64,000 nucleotides of DNA from Pseudo-nitzschia pungens. Lineage: Eukaryota > Bacillariophyta > Bacillariophyceae > Bacillariales > Bacillariaceae. Both the position numbers and the translations under genes were made by a program. Below, piece by piece: positions 51,953 to 62,466 of the stretch. Each line of letters starts with the position of its first letter. Within the stretch, counting starts at the first letter, position 1. The stretch covers positions 3,658,001 to 3,722,000 of the forward strand of contig CM074759.1 of NCBI GenBank assembly GCA_037355855.1, in the 5' to 3' direction. The notes below the pieces were generated by a model. The model worked only from the letters and a program-made list of their open reading frames with translations. It was not told where the DNA came from and did not search any database.

Positions 51953-54900
51953 GCATTCTCCTCCAGCCATGATGCTAGTGTCAGTGATTTGAGCCATGCC
52001 AATGTCTCCACCAAATCAGCTCCGGCATCTTTTTCTACCGTGCGACAGACTCGGTTTCCTTCTGATCATGGTTAGATCTTCTGGTATGAGGTTTGATGGG
52101 ATGCCCTCCACACCAAATCCCATCAATGCTTCTACTGTTTCTCCCTTTTCCCCCTCCGCCTCTTTCCCTGCTTCTCAATTTGTCCAATTAACTCTTCATG
52201 GAGACTCTCTTGCTGCTAAGGATTCTGATAGTTTTGGTCATCCTTTTCCTCAAGCTCCATCATCTAATTCCACCATCATCACCTTCCAAAACATTGGACC
52301 CCAGCGTAGAGCTGCTTTTATGTCCAGGTCCAAGCACAACTCCCGTCAATTTGTCAAGAGCAACGCCAGTGTGGCGCTTTTTGCTGAACATTGTTTGAAT
52401 GAATCCAAACTCCTGCCCTGTGATCTTTTCAATCGGCGCATGAAGAATGTCTGTCCCTCAAGTTTTTCCTATCTTGCCAACAACAAGCATGAAGCTTCTG
52501 AATGCACATGGCTTCAACCTGGAGGCACAGGTTTTTCCATTGACCAATTGTTCAGTTCCCACAAGGTTGCTCATGGGGCTGATCCTTCCAGTCTTTATTG
52601 AAATACCTCTATCTCGTACCACTCCATCTAATTCTACCCTAGAGTGTTACACCTTCAAGTATTCGTTCATGAAGTCTGTTGAATACCCCATGCCTGTCAC
52701 GCAACTTGATGAGGTCACCTGGACTAAGATTATTCACCCAGCTCTTGTTCCTGTGCTGAACAAAGCAGGGATGTCCCGGACATTTCCTAGACATGTATTC
52801 TATGGTCCTTCCCTCTATCAAGGCTTTGGTTTCATCCATCCATACCTCCTCCAAGAGTTTAGCCATATTGCCACTCTCTTTCAGGAATCTGTCAGGTCCT
52901 CGCAAACTGGTAGGATTCTCAGGCTAACTGCTGAGTCTCTCTGGCTTGAACTTGGATTTCCTCTTCATCTTGGTGTCACACCCTATCATCCTTTTGCTTC
53001 ATATGTCACTCCTTGCTGGTACAAACATGTGTGGAAATTCTTCTCTGTTCACCCTGTGAGCTTGGTTGAAGCCTTCCCAGATCTTCCTCTGCTACGTTCC
53101 AATGACTGTTATCTCATGCAAGCCTTTGTCAACGCTGGCTTCAGAGGTGCTGACTTGTCCCTCTTGAATCACATTCGAATGTCCCTCAAGGCTATTTCCC
53201 TTGCTGATATTTGTACTCCAGATGGGACAAGGCTTACCCCCATGGCTTTCCAGCTGACATCCTCCAACCACTTGAGGGATCATCTTGACTGGCCTAGATG
53301 TCCTCCCCCACCTTGGCCTCCAGCAGCTCAGCGCTTATGGGTCAAGGCTCTTCAGACCTGTTTTCTTCCCCCCTGTCCACCCCCTGCAGCCAGGGCATTG
53401 GCTCCTTCTTTTCACCTTGGGCATTGGCTCTCTCCCCAGACAGCTTCTCTTTGGCCTTGGTTTATGTCTTTCTCCACCAACAGAATATTCTCCAAAACTT
53501 CTACTGGCTGGATTGTGAGCACCTCCCAAGGCAGGGGCAGATACAGGGTCACTTCTGAAATCATTTCTGACAAACCAGCATGTGCTATTGAGCTTGTCTG
53601 CCCTGTTATTTGCGGCCAAGTTGTACGCGTGGTTGGGTCCTCAGCCTTTGTTTCTGAACCTCCTGACATGGATCCTCTGGAGTACAATCCATTTGAGTCT
53701 CTTCCAGACTCCCCTGTAGATGCCTTTGATGCACTCTGTGAGTCTCCAAGGGTACTTCTCCACAAGTATTCCCTGCCTCAGGTTGGCTGTCAGCACCTTG
53801 TTGATGCTATTCAGAGTGGTACTGCCAGTGCTGTCTGTGATGGTTCTTTTGATCCGGACCTTCTCAGAGGCACTTCTGCATTCATTCTGTCACCCACTAC
53901 CTCCACCAAGACTACCTCATTGTTCCTCACTGGCTGTAATTTTGTCAGTGGATCCCCTGAGGATCAATCATCCTACAGGAGTGAACTGGCAGGTATCATT
54001 GGGGTTCTCACCTGCTGCACTGCTCTGGTGAGTCTTTTTGATATTGCTTCTGGCTCTATCACCATTGCTCTGGATGGTGACACAGCTCTCAAACAGGCTC
54101 AGGGATCTTGGCCTTTGGTTATTTCCCAGAAGTCTTTTGATTATGTTTATGTCATCAGAAACATGATTTCTGCCCTGCCAATCTCTGTGCACTTTCAGTG
54201 GGTACAGGGACACCAAGCTGGAATCTTTCTTGATTGGTGGGCCCTTCGCAATCATCAGGTTGACAGCATGGCCAAGGCATTTCTCTCTGTCCATAGAGCT
54301 TCTGCCCATCACTATCCCAGACTTGTTTTTGAGCCCTGGGCATTTTCTCTCAATGGATGCAAGTGTTCAAGGTTTGATCAGAATGCTTTGCATGTTGCTA
54401 TTTCTGGTCCTCCTCTTCTCCACTACTGGCAGACCCACCACGATATTCCCATTCCACAACCTGTTTTGAGTTCCATCCATTGGTGTGCCCATCAGTCTGC
54501 TTTCAAGCGTCTACCTCCTGGCATGCAACGGTGGTTTGTCAAGTTTGCTTCTGGCAGCATTGGTGTTGGCAACCAACTACTTCACTACCAGTATCAGGAT
54601 CACTCCAGGTGCCCATTGTGTGATGCAGACAACGAGAAGGTGTCTCATGTGCTCTCCTGCAGGGACCCTGGGGCTGTCACGCATAGTGTGTCTGCTTTCA
54701 AGGGTCCCCTGCAGCAGAGGCTTGAAGTTGAACAAACTGATCCATCATTGGTTGTTGCCATTGTGGATCTTCTCACCAGAGTTCGGAAGGGCCAGAACAT
54801 TTATCCATCATCCTACTCCCTTGCAATTGCTTCTGCTGTCAGGGCACAGAGGACTATTGGTTGGCACAACTGGCTTCTTGGTAGGTGGTCTCCTCGCTGG

Positions 54901-55400
54901 TATCAAATCCAGGCTGACTACTACTCCCACATTGGAAGCAAGCGCTCTCCCAAACGTTGGGCAACGGCTATCATCCATCAGTTCTTTCTTACCTCCTGGG
55001 ATCTTTGGACCTATAGGAATGAACGACTCCATGGTCCTGGGGGAACCCTTGATGCTGAACAACACCAATCTCTTGATGCTTCCATTTCCTCTGAATTGGC
55101 CATTGGTGCAGCTGGTGCACTTCCCCAGTCACACTCCCTTTTACAAACCCCTTTCCACGTCCTACAAGGTTACACCCTGACTGCCAAGAGGCAGTGGCTT
55201 GCAACCATCCACCTTGCCAGGAAGCAGTATGCAGCGCCTGTCCAACCTGTGCAGCCATACCAACGAGAGGCTGCTCTCCTAAGAGCCTGGCTTACTGGAC
55301 CTTAGGGTTGATTCCACTTTGTACCTTGGTTTTTTGTACTCTGTTCCTGCTTCTCATCATGTCCCATACCTTTTGATACTGGGTTTTCTCCCACTATCTT
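51953..55400 (+). mobile_element. LINE copy 4, chimeric
   Basis: Begins at the tail of copy 3, in the last 125 bp of ORF1. ORF2 (ATG 52068) runs to about 52591, then 59 bp of LTR end (52592-52650), then ORF2 resumes at the post-RT region (TFKYSFMKSVEYP) and continues through RNase H to a premature TAG at 55303. The 3' UTR breaks off near 55400. The piece between (endonuclease second half and RT) is missing. Confidence 0.85.
52068..55305 (+). pseudogene. LINE ORF2 remnant (copy 4)
   Basis: N-terminal 175 codons of the endonuclease domain, then an out-of-frame join to an LTR fragment and the C-terminal half with RNase H (AVCDGSFDPDLL, SYRSELAGI, ALDGDTAL) and CPLCDADNEKVSHVLSC. RT absent. Not functional. 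Confidence 0.85.
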
Positions 55401-55656
55401 CCAATGGACTGGATCCGGCTGGGACTATCGCTCAATTGCTGAAATGCCTGGTGACTTCTCTGTTGCTGACAAGAATGGCAATCGAGCTACCCTGGATCGG
55501 TTTGAAGTTGACCATGCTGACAAGACCCTTGGGGTTTTTATCTCCATGGATGGCAATGAGGAAGCACAGATTGCTCACATGAAGTCCCAGTCTCAGTCTT
55601 TTGGCTCCCAACTCAAGGCTTCCAAGTGTGAGAAGCAAGCATCCCTTTACACCTTC

Positions 55657-55965
55657 TGTAACATGTTAATGTTATGATCCTACGAAGTCTCTAAATGATT
55701 ATTGAATCCCGCATGTACTCCAATATATGTGGTATTCATGTATGTATGTTCAGTATATATATACTTACAGTTCGATATTCAAGTATCAAGATAAATATCA
55801 AGAGTCTTATGACTCGCTGATAATCTTCGATTGCTCATTCATCCCATACTCAAGGAATCATTCCCATCTCGTAAAGTATTCAACCATTCACAATTTTATA
55901 ATTATTCTTTATTGAAATACCTCTATCGCGTACCACTCCATCTAATTCTACCCTAGAGTGTTACA
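55657..55965 (+). repeat. 5' LTR of the gag-only element
   Basis: TGTAACATG..GAGTGTTACA. GTATATATATAC at 55753-55764 is a TATA-box candidate about 100 bp into the LTR. Confidence 0.9.
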
Positions 55966-55977
55966 CAGTAATTACTG
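55966..55977 (+). promoter_or_regulatory. Palindromic primer-site candidate CAGTAATTACTG
   Basis: Directly follows the 5' LTR; identical to 20295-20306 and to the complement of 63793-63804. The next bases, TCCGCTTGAAAGTAGAA, are also shared with the right-hand element. Confidence 0.5.
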
Positions 55978-56185
55978 TCCGCTTGAAAGTAGAAAACAAA
56001 GAAGACAAAAACTCAGTACTGAATCTAAAACCTCAACAGCCTAAACAACAGGGGTACATCGATACTCTGACAAGCAAAAAGAAACAAGAACGCTGATCGG
56101 AACCTACGAACGATCGAAGCAAGAATCTACGAAATTCACGAAACGATACGATCGAACGCTCTGAATCGAACGCTTCGAAAACAAT

Positions 56186-57304
56186 ATGGCAGGACTTTAC
56201 AGAGATCCTCCAATCAATTACACCCCTTCCTTCAACAGGAACAAGCCCAAGAGAACCAAGCTCTTCATTACACTTCCGAATGGAAAGCAAGACAGCATGA
56301 AGATCCCTTTATTCACCGACAAAGGAGGTCTAGAAGAATTCCTATTTGTTGAAGAAGCCTTCAGGAACGCCGCAAAACTCCTAAGACTACCAACCACTAA
56401 CTACATCACTCACTTCAGCAGATGCCTAAATACAGACACCCAATCCAAGTGGCATGAAATACTACAGGATCCCGTAGATCCGGATGAATTCCAATATGAA
56501 GAAAACGTCGAAGGATATGACGCAGCAATCATTGACTTTATCAAGCAATTCTGCAATGCAACAGACGCCAAGGATATCATGCATACGTACCTTCGAACGC
56601 TGAAGAAACCAAGCAAAGTCTCTTGTAAAGACCATGCAGACCGAATGGAACAGCTATTTAAATACACTCGAAGACTCCAAGGACATGGAACTGACCTATC
56701 AGCAACAGAAGCCAAGACCATTCTGCTGCACACCTTCCCAAGCAAATGGATCAACAGCTACGGTCTAATCCACCAAGGAATACAAGGAGATACCACTGTA
56801 CAATTCATCCTGGATCATATGAGCTGCTTAGAGCGACAAGCAAAACGGCAATCGCTCTACCCCGATAACAATAACAACAGCTCTGATTCAGACGCTGACA
56901 GCAACAGCTCTAATTCCGACAGTGACAGTGACAGCGACGCTGAATCCGACGAAGAAGAGCAAGAGCAAGAGCCACCCAGTGGCAAAAGAAACCACAGCAA
57001 TCCCTGCAGAATTCCGGGACATGACCACGATTGGTCCAAATGCCCAAAGAACAGATATTCCAAAAAGAGCAAAAACAGCAACAACAGCACTGCTACGGCT
57101 CCTAGCAATGACACTGGAAGCACTGCTTCCAATGAATCCTTCCAAGCCCACGTGAAACGTGCCATGGAACACGCCATGGAATCATACTGCGCCCAACATG
57201 ATGGAACACTTGAAAGAACTATCGAAGGCACCATTATCTTCAAACCCAAACCGCCTCGCTTTCGACGGCAACCGATCACCACGCCGGCTTACCCAGCCCG
57301 GTAA
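56186..57304 (+). CDS. Gypsy-type Gag (372 residues)
   Basis: Intact. Starts MAGLYRDPPINYTPSF, as in the other two gags here. N-terminal capsid-like part has DKGGLEEFLFVEEAF, CLNTDTQSKWHEILQ, FIKQFCNATDAKDIMHTYLR, TILLHTFPSKWINSYGLI and TTVQFILDHMSCLER. A Ser/Asp/Glu-rich linker (about 230-265) precedes CRIPGHDHDWSKCPKN, a C/H-rich nucleocapsid motif with spacing C-x4-H-x-H-x4-C instead of the classic CCHC. The C-terminus (ESFQAHVKRAMEHAMESYC) ends TTPAYPAR. The protein packages element RNA. ATG 56186 lies 220 bp after the LTR. The intact frame with pol absent argues for selection on Gag or recent spread. Confidence 0.9.
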   Translation: MAGLYRDPPINYTPSFNRNKPKRTKLFITLPNGKQDSMKIPLFTDKGGLEEFLFVEEAFRNAAKLLRLPTTNYITHFSRCLNTDTQSKWHEILQDPVDPDEFQYEENVEGYDAAIIDFIKQFCNATDAKDIMHTYLRTLKKPSKVSCKDHADRMEQLFKYTRRLQGHGTDLSATEAKTILLHTFPSKWINSYGLIHQGIQGDTTVQFILDHMSCLERQAKRQSLYPDNNNNSSDSDADSNSSNSDSDSDSDAESDEEEQEQEPPSGKRNHSNPCRIPGHDHDWSKCPKNRYSKKSKNSNNSTATAPSNDTGSTASNESFQAHVKRAMEHAMESYCAQHDGTLERTIEGTIIFKPKPPRFRRQPITTPAYPAR

Positions 57305-58451
57305 TAACCAAACAACAATACAGCACTGTGCCTCCAGCTCCCCTGGACCTGGATGCCAGCTCAGCCCTGCTGACTGGGAAGACGCATGGAGGAGAACCCC
57401 CAGAAAGGAGGGAAGGAACCTACAGAGATGAGCCCTGTTGCAAATAAAACAAACTAATTCAAAGCGCTCAGTCCGATCCACAAGTGACGGCAACAATCAA
57501 CCGATAAAATAAAGATTCAATTATGGCAAAACAAACAAATGAAGAATCACAGCAATAAAAGATCTGGACGCAGATCGGTTCGGACGCGAACCAGTTGCAA
57601 GGGTACAGACGCTAAAAGCCATGAATCAATCAATCGAATCGAATCACAATATCGATATCGATAAGGGTACAGACGCCAAAAACAAAATAATCGATCGATC
57701 ATCGATAGGGTACAGCAGCAGCAATAACAAGGACACCTTTGAACCCAAACAAAGGAATAGTCCACAGGGAGCTCCAAAAAAAAAATATATATAGGAGCAA
57801 TCCCACAAAATTATATTCGAACCCCACAGAGGTGCTCTGGAGTTACAAAAATTCGACTCTCCAGCCAACTGCTGCAAATACACCCAAACAAAAGACCGGC
57901 CCAAGTATCCGGCAAATCGCAATTGACTTTGAACGCAATTCCATACAACACTAACAATGTGTCCCCTCTCTGCTTTTACATATAATTGCAGACAAACAGC
58001 ACGAATAACACATCCAACGCAGCTCGGCTTTTCACCTACCTTAAACTCCTACTACAGGAGGTGTTTTTATGCCTACCAAGAGCAACTGATTTCGACATCG
58101 ATTTCAAATCAACCGAATTTATAATCAGCTCCACTACTCAAAGGGAGGTCCATCACAGTTGGGGGAGGAAAAGAATTTTCTTCGACACTTTTTCTATTTT
58201 TACCATGTCTTTTCGACCCTTCTCCAACACAAGAAACAAATCTTCGATTTTTTTAGTATCATGAAGAACCTTCTTCAATCCCAGTTCGATCTACATTACC
58301 ATATATCTTCAGAATGGTTCGAATGGCATATATCATGATCTTCAACCGGTTCTCCGAACAAGCATATCTCTTTCCATCGATACTACTCAACTCCGAACCT
58401 TATTTATTGTATTGAACCACATGCAAACTTCACCTAATCATTGGGGCACTA
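57305..58451 (+). other. 3' non-coding interior of the gag-only element
   Basis: 57320-57430 is decayed pol start. 57600-57715 has two GGGTACAGACGC repeats with ATCGAT-rich spacers. 57716-57880 is the shared module (reverse). 58045-58075 is a conserved hairpin ACTCCT..AGGAGGT. 58161-58175 is GGGGGAGGAAAAGAA, a purine tract 276 bp before the 3' LTR. 58437-58451 is the short AATCATTGGGGCACTA site abutting the LTR. Confidence 0.65.
57716..57880 (-). other. Shared leader-like module, copy 3
   Basis: Reverse-strand copy of the module, with GTAACTCCAGAGCACCTCTG at 57846-57827 and TGCTGCTGTACCC at its far end. Antisense to the gag of its element. Confidence 0.75.
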
Positions 58452-58760
58452 TGTAACATGTTAATGTTACGATCCTACGAAGTCTCTAAATGATTATTGA
58501 ATCCCGCATGTACTCCAATATATGTGGTATTCATGTATGTATGTTCAGTATATATATACTTACAGTTCGATATTCAAGTATCAAGATAAATATCAAGAGT
58601 CTTATGACTCGCTGATAATCTTCGATCGCTCATTCATCCCATACTCAAGGAATCATTCCCATCTCGTAAAGTATTCAACCATTCACAATTTTATAATTAT
58701 TCTTTATTGAAATACCTCTATCTCGTACCACTCCATCTAATTCTACCCTAGAGTGTTACA
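58452..58760 (+). repeat. 3' LTR of the gag-only element
   Basis: Pair of 55657-55965. Its CTCTATCTCGTACC variant (against CTCTATCGCGTACC in the 5' LTR) is the one found in the LTR fragment of LINE copy 4. Confidence 0.9.
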
Positions 58761-60875
58761 CCTTCAAGTATTCGTTCATGAAGTCTGTTGAATACCCCAT
58801 GCCTGTCACGCAACTTGATGAGGTCACCTGGACTAAGATTATTCACCCAGCTCTTGTTCCTGTGCTGAACAAAGCAGGGATGTCCCGGACATTTCCTAGA
58901 CATGTATTCTATGGTCCTTCCCTCTATCAAGGCTTTGGTTTCATCCATCCATACCTCCTCCAAGAGTTTAGCCATATTGCCACTCTCTTTCAGGAATCTG
59001 TCAGGTCCTCGCAAACTGGTAGGATTCTCAGGCTAACTGCTGAGTCTCTCTGGCTTGAACTTGGATTTCCTCTTCATCTTGGTGTCACACCCTATCATCC
59101 TTTTGCTTCATATGTCACTCCTTGCTGGTACAAACATGTGTGGAAATTCTTCTCTGTTCACCCTGTGAGCTTGGTTGAAGCCTTCCCAGATCTTCCTCTG
59201 CTACGTTCCAATGACTGTTATCTCATGCAAGCCTTTGTCAACGCTGGCTTCAGAGGTGCTGACTTGTCCCTCTTGAATCACATTCGAATGTCCCTCAAGG
59301 CTATTTCCCTTGCTGATATTTGTACTCCAGATGGGACAAGGCTTACCCCCATGGCTTTCCAGCTGACATCCTCCAACCACTTGAGGGATCATCTTGACTG
59401 GCCTAGATGTCCTCCCCCACCTTGGCCTCCAGCAGCTCAGCGCTTATGGGTCAAGGCTCTTCAGACCTGTTTTCTTCCCCCCTGTCCACCCCCTGCAGCC
59501 AGGGCATTGGCTCCTTCTTTTCACCTTGGGCATTGGCTCTCTCCCCAGACAGCTTCTCTTTGGCCTTGGTTTATGTCTTTCTCCACCAACAGAATATTCT
59601 CCAAAACTTCTACTGGCTGGATTGTGAGCACCTCCCAAGGCAGGGGCAGATACAGGGTCACTTCTGAAATCATTTCTGACAAACCAGCATGTGCTATTGA
59701 GCTTGTCTGCCCTGTTATTTGCGGCCAAGTTGTACGCGTGGTTGGGTCCTCAGCCTTTGTTTCTGAACCTCCTGACATGGATCCTCTGGAGTACAATCCA
59801 TTTGAGTCTCTTCCAGACTCCCCTGTAGATGCCTTTGATGCACTCTGTGAGTCTCCAAGGGTACTTCTCCACAAATATTCTCTGCCACAGGTTGGATGAC
59901 AGGCCCTTGTTGATGCTATTCAGAGTGGTACTGCCAGCGCTGTCTGTGATGGTTCATTTGATCCGGACCTTCTCAGAGGCACTTCTGCATTCATTCTGTC
60001 ACCCAATACCTCCACCAAGACTGCTTCATTGTTCCTCACTGGCTGTAATTTTGTCAGTGGATCCCCTGAGGATCAATCATCCTATAGGAGTGAACTGGCA
60101 GGTATCATTGGGGTTCTCACCTGCTGCACTGCTCTGGTGAGTCTTTTTGATATTGCTTCTGGCTCTATCACCATTGCCCTGGATGGTGACACAGCTCTCA
60201 AACAGGCTCAGGGATCTTGGCCTTTGGTTATTTCCCAGAAGTCTTTTGATTATGTCTATGTCATCAGAAACATGATTTCTGCCCTGCCAATCTCTGTGCA
60301 CTTTCAGTGGGTTCAGGGACATCAAGCCGGAATCTTTCTTGATTGGTGGGCCCTTCGCAATCATCAGGTTGACAGCATGGCCAAGGCATTTCTCTCTATC
60401 CATAGAGCTTCTGCCCATCACTATCCCAGACTTGTTTTTGAGCCCTGGGCATTTTCTCTCAATGGATGCAAGTGTTCAAGGTTTGATCAGAATGCTTTGC
60501 ATGTTGCCATTTCTGGTCCTCCTCTTCTTCAATACTGGCAGACCCACCATGATATCCCCATTCCACAACCTGTTTTGAGTTCCATCCATTGGTGTGCCCA
60601 TCAGTCTGCTTTCAAGCGTCTCCCTCCTGGCATGCAAAGGTGGTTTGTCAAGTTTGCTTCTGGCAGCATTGGTGTTGGCAACCAACTCCTTCACTACCAG
60701 TATCAGGATCACTCCAGGTGCCCATTGTGTGATGCAGACAACGAGAAGGTGTCTCATGTGCTCTCCTGCAAGGATCCTGGGGCTGTCAGGCACAGTGTGT
60801 CTGCCTTCAAGGGACCCCTGCAGCAGAGGCTTGAGGTTGAGCAGACTGACCCATCATTGGTTGTTGCCATTGTGG

Positions 60876-61182
60876 TGTAACACTCTAGGGTAGAATTAGA
60901 TGGAGTGGTACGCGATAGAGGTATTTTAATAAAGAATAATTATAAAATTGTGAATGGTTGAATACTTTACGAGATGGGAATGATTCCTTGAGTATGGGAT
61001 GAATGAGCGAAGATTATCAGCGAGTCATAAGACTCTCGATATTTATCTTGATACTCGTCAGTATCCCTTGTATATATATATATACCAAACATACATACAT
61101 GAATATCATATATATTGGAGTACATGCGGGATTCAATAATCATTTAGAGCCTCTCGTAGTGCGGCTACGCCAGCATGTTACA
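60876..61182 (-). repeat. 3' LTR of the second gag-only element
   Basis: 307 bp; TATATATATATATA at 61070-61084 is its TATA-like site. Adjacent interior reads CCTAATCATTGGGAAACTA on the element strand. Confidence 0.9.
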
Positions 61183-61847
61183 TAGTTTCCCAATGATTAG
61201 GTGAAGTGTGCATGTGGTTCAATACAATAGGTTCGGAGTTGAGTAGTATCGATGGAAAGAGATACGCTTGTTCGGAGAACCGGTTGAAGATGATATATGC
61301 CATTTGAAATATTTCGAAAGATATATGGTGATTGTAGATCGAAGTGGGATTGAAGAAGGTTCTTCGTGATACTGAAAATCGAAGATTTTTTGTTTCTTGT
61401 TCTCTGATTTGTTTCTTGTTCTTTGAAATGGTTGGAGTTTCATAACGACGTATTGTAAAAAAAGAGAAGAAAGAGTCAAAGAAAATTCTTTTCCTCCCCC
61501 AACTGTGATGTACCTCTCGGGGTAGTATGTACCTCTCGGGGTAGTGGAGCTGATTTTGAGTTCGAGTGATTTGAAATCGATTGCTCTGTATTGCTCTTGG
61601 TAGGCATAAAAACACCTCCTGTTGTAATTTGCTCTGTATTGCTCTTGGTAGGCATAAAAACACCTCCTGTTGTAATAGGAGTTAATGTAGGTAGGTGAAA
61701 AGCCGGAGCGTTGGATGTGTTGCTTGCCGTATCTGCGATTGTATGTGTTTAAGCAGAGAGGGGACGCATTGTTAGTGACGGTATGAGTCATTTAATTCAT
61801 TTTATTTGCCGGATACTTTGCCGGTCTTTCATTTTCGGGTGTTATTT

Positions 61848-62005
61848 GCAGCAGTCTACTGGGGGTTGGAATTTTGTAACTCCAGAGCACCTCTGTGGGT
61901 TTGGAACATGGTTTTTGTGGGATTGCTCTTTTATCTTTGGAGCTCCCTGTGGACTATTTGTTTGTCCGGAACCAGGTTGCCTTTGTTATTGCTGCTGCTG
62001 TACCC
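61848..62005 (+). other. Shared leader-like module, copy 4
   Basis: TATTTGCAGCAGTCTACTGG, then GTAACTCCAGAGCACCTCTG at 61876, ending TGCTGCTGCTGTACCC. Antisense to gag of its element. Confidence 0.75.
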
Positions 62006-62466
62006 TTTTTCGATGTCGATATCGATATATGATTCGATTCGATTCGATTATTATGTTTCGCGTCTGTACCCTTATCGATATCGATATCGATTTATGATTC
62101 GATTCGATTTGATCAATTGATTCATGATTCATGGCGTTAGCGTCTGTACCCAGTGCAATTTGGTTTGCGTCCGAACCGATCTGCGTCCAGATCTTTATTG
62201 CTTTTGTTTGTATTTGCCATTGAATCTGTTTATTGTTTTTATTTGGTTGATTGTTGTTGCCGTCACTGTGGATCGGACTGAGCGCTTTGATTTAGTTCGA
62301 ACATTTTGTTTGCAACAGGGCTCATCTCTGTAGGTTCCTTCCCTTTCTGGGAGTTCTCCTCCATGCGTCATCCCAGACAGCAGTGCTGTGCTGGCAATCA
62401 GGGCCAGTGGCGCTGAAGGCACGGTGCTGGATTCGTGATCCTTATATTGTTGTTTGGTTTTAGTGG

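Larger units (their letters stand above)
55657..58760 (+). mobile_element. LTR element with gag only, complete with TSD
   Basis: 3104 bp. LTRs 55657-55965 and 58452-58760, both 309 bp, three differences seen. TSD CCTTC at 55652-55656 and 58761-58765. Interior: palindromic primer site, gag, about 125 bp of pol start (PPAPLDLDASSALLTGKTHGGE), then 1 kb non-coding with GGGTACAGACGC repeats, the shared module in reverse and a purine tract. No protease, RT or integrase, so it needs proteins in trans; the layout is that of gag-only LTR elements such as TR-GAG. Confidence 0.92.
55401..60875 (+). mobile_element. LINE copy 5, truncated and split by an LTR element
   Basis: Starts in ORF2 just after RT (AATGGACTGGATCCGGCTGG) without spacer after copy 4. 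Interrupted at 55656/58761 by the LTR element 55657-58760, resumes identically (CCTTCAAGTATTC), carries a TGA at 59897, and is cut at 60875 by the second LTR element inside the AIVDLLTRV segment. Confidence 0.88.

Noticed and set aside
52447..55305. 952-codon continuous ORF in LINE copy 4
   Set aside because: Its first part is an out-of-frame reading of the endonuclease plus LTR sequence; only the part from about 52650 is true ORF2.
58053..58075. AGGAGGTGTTTTTATG resembling a bacterial ribosome site and start
   Set aside because: It is a conserved hairpin in a eukaryotic LTR element; the following ORF is short and not conserved in the other copies.
61783..62120. ORFs over the shared module on the plus strand
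   Set aside because: The segment FCNSRAPLWV recurs in all copies only because the DNA is conserved; frames diverge soon after.
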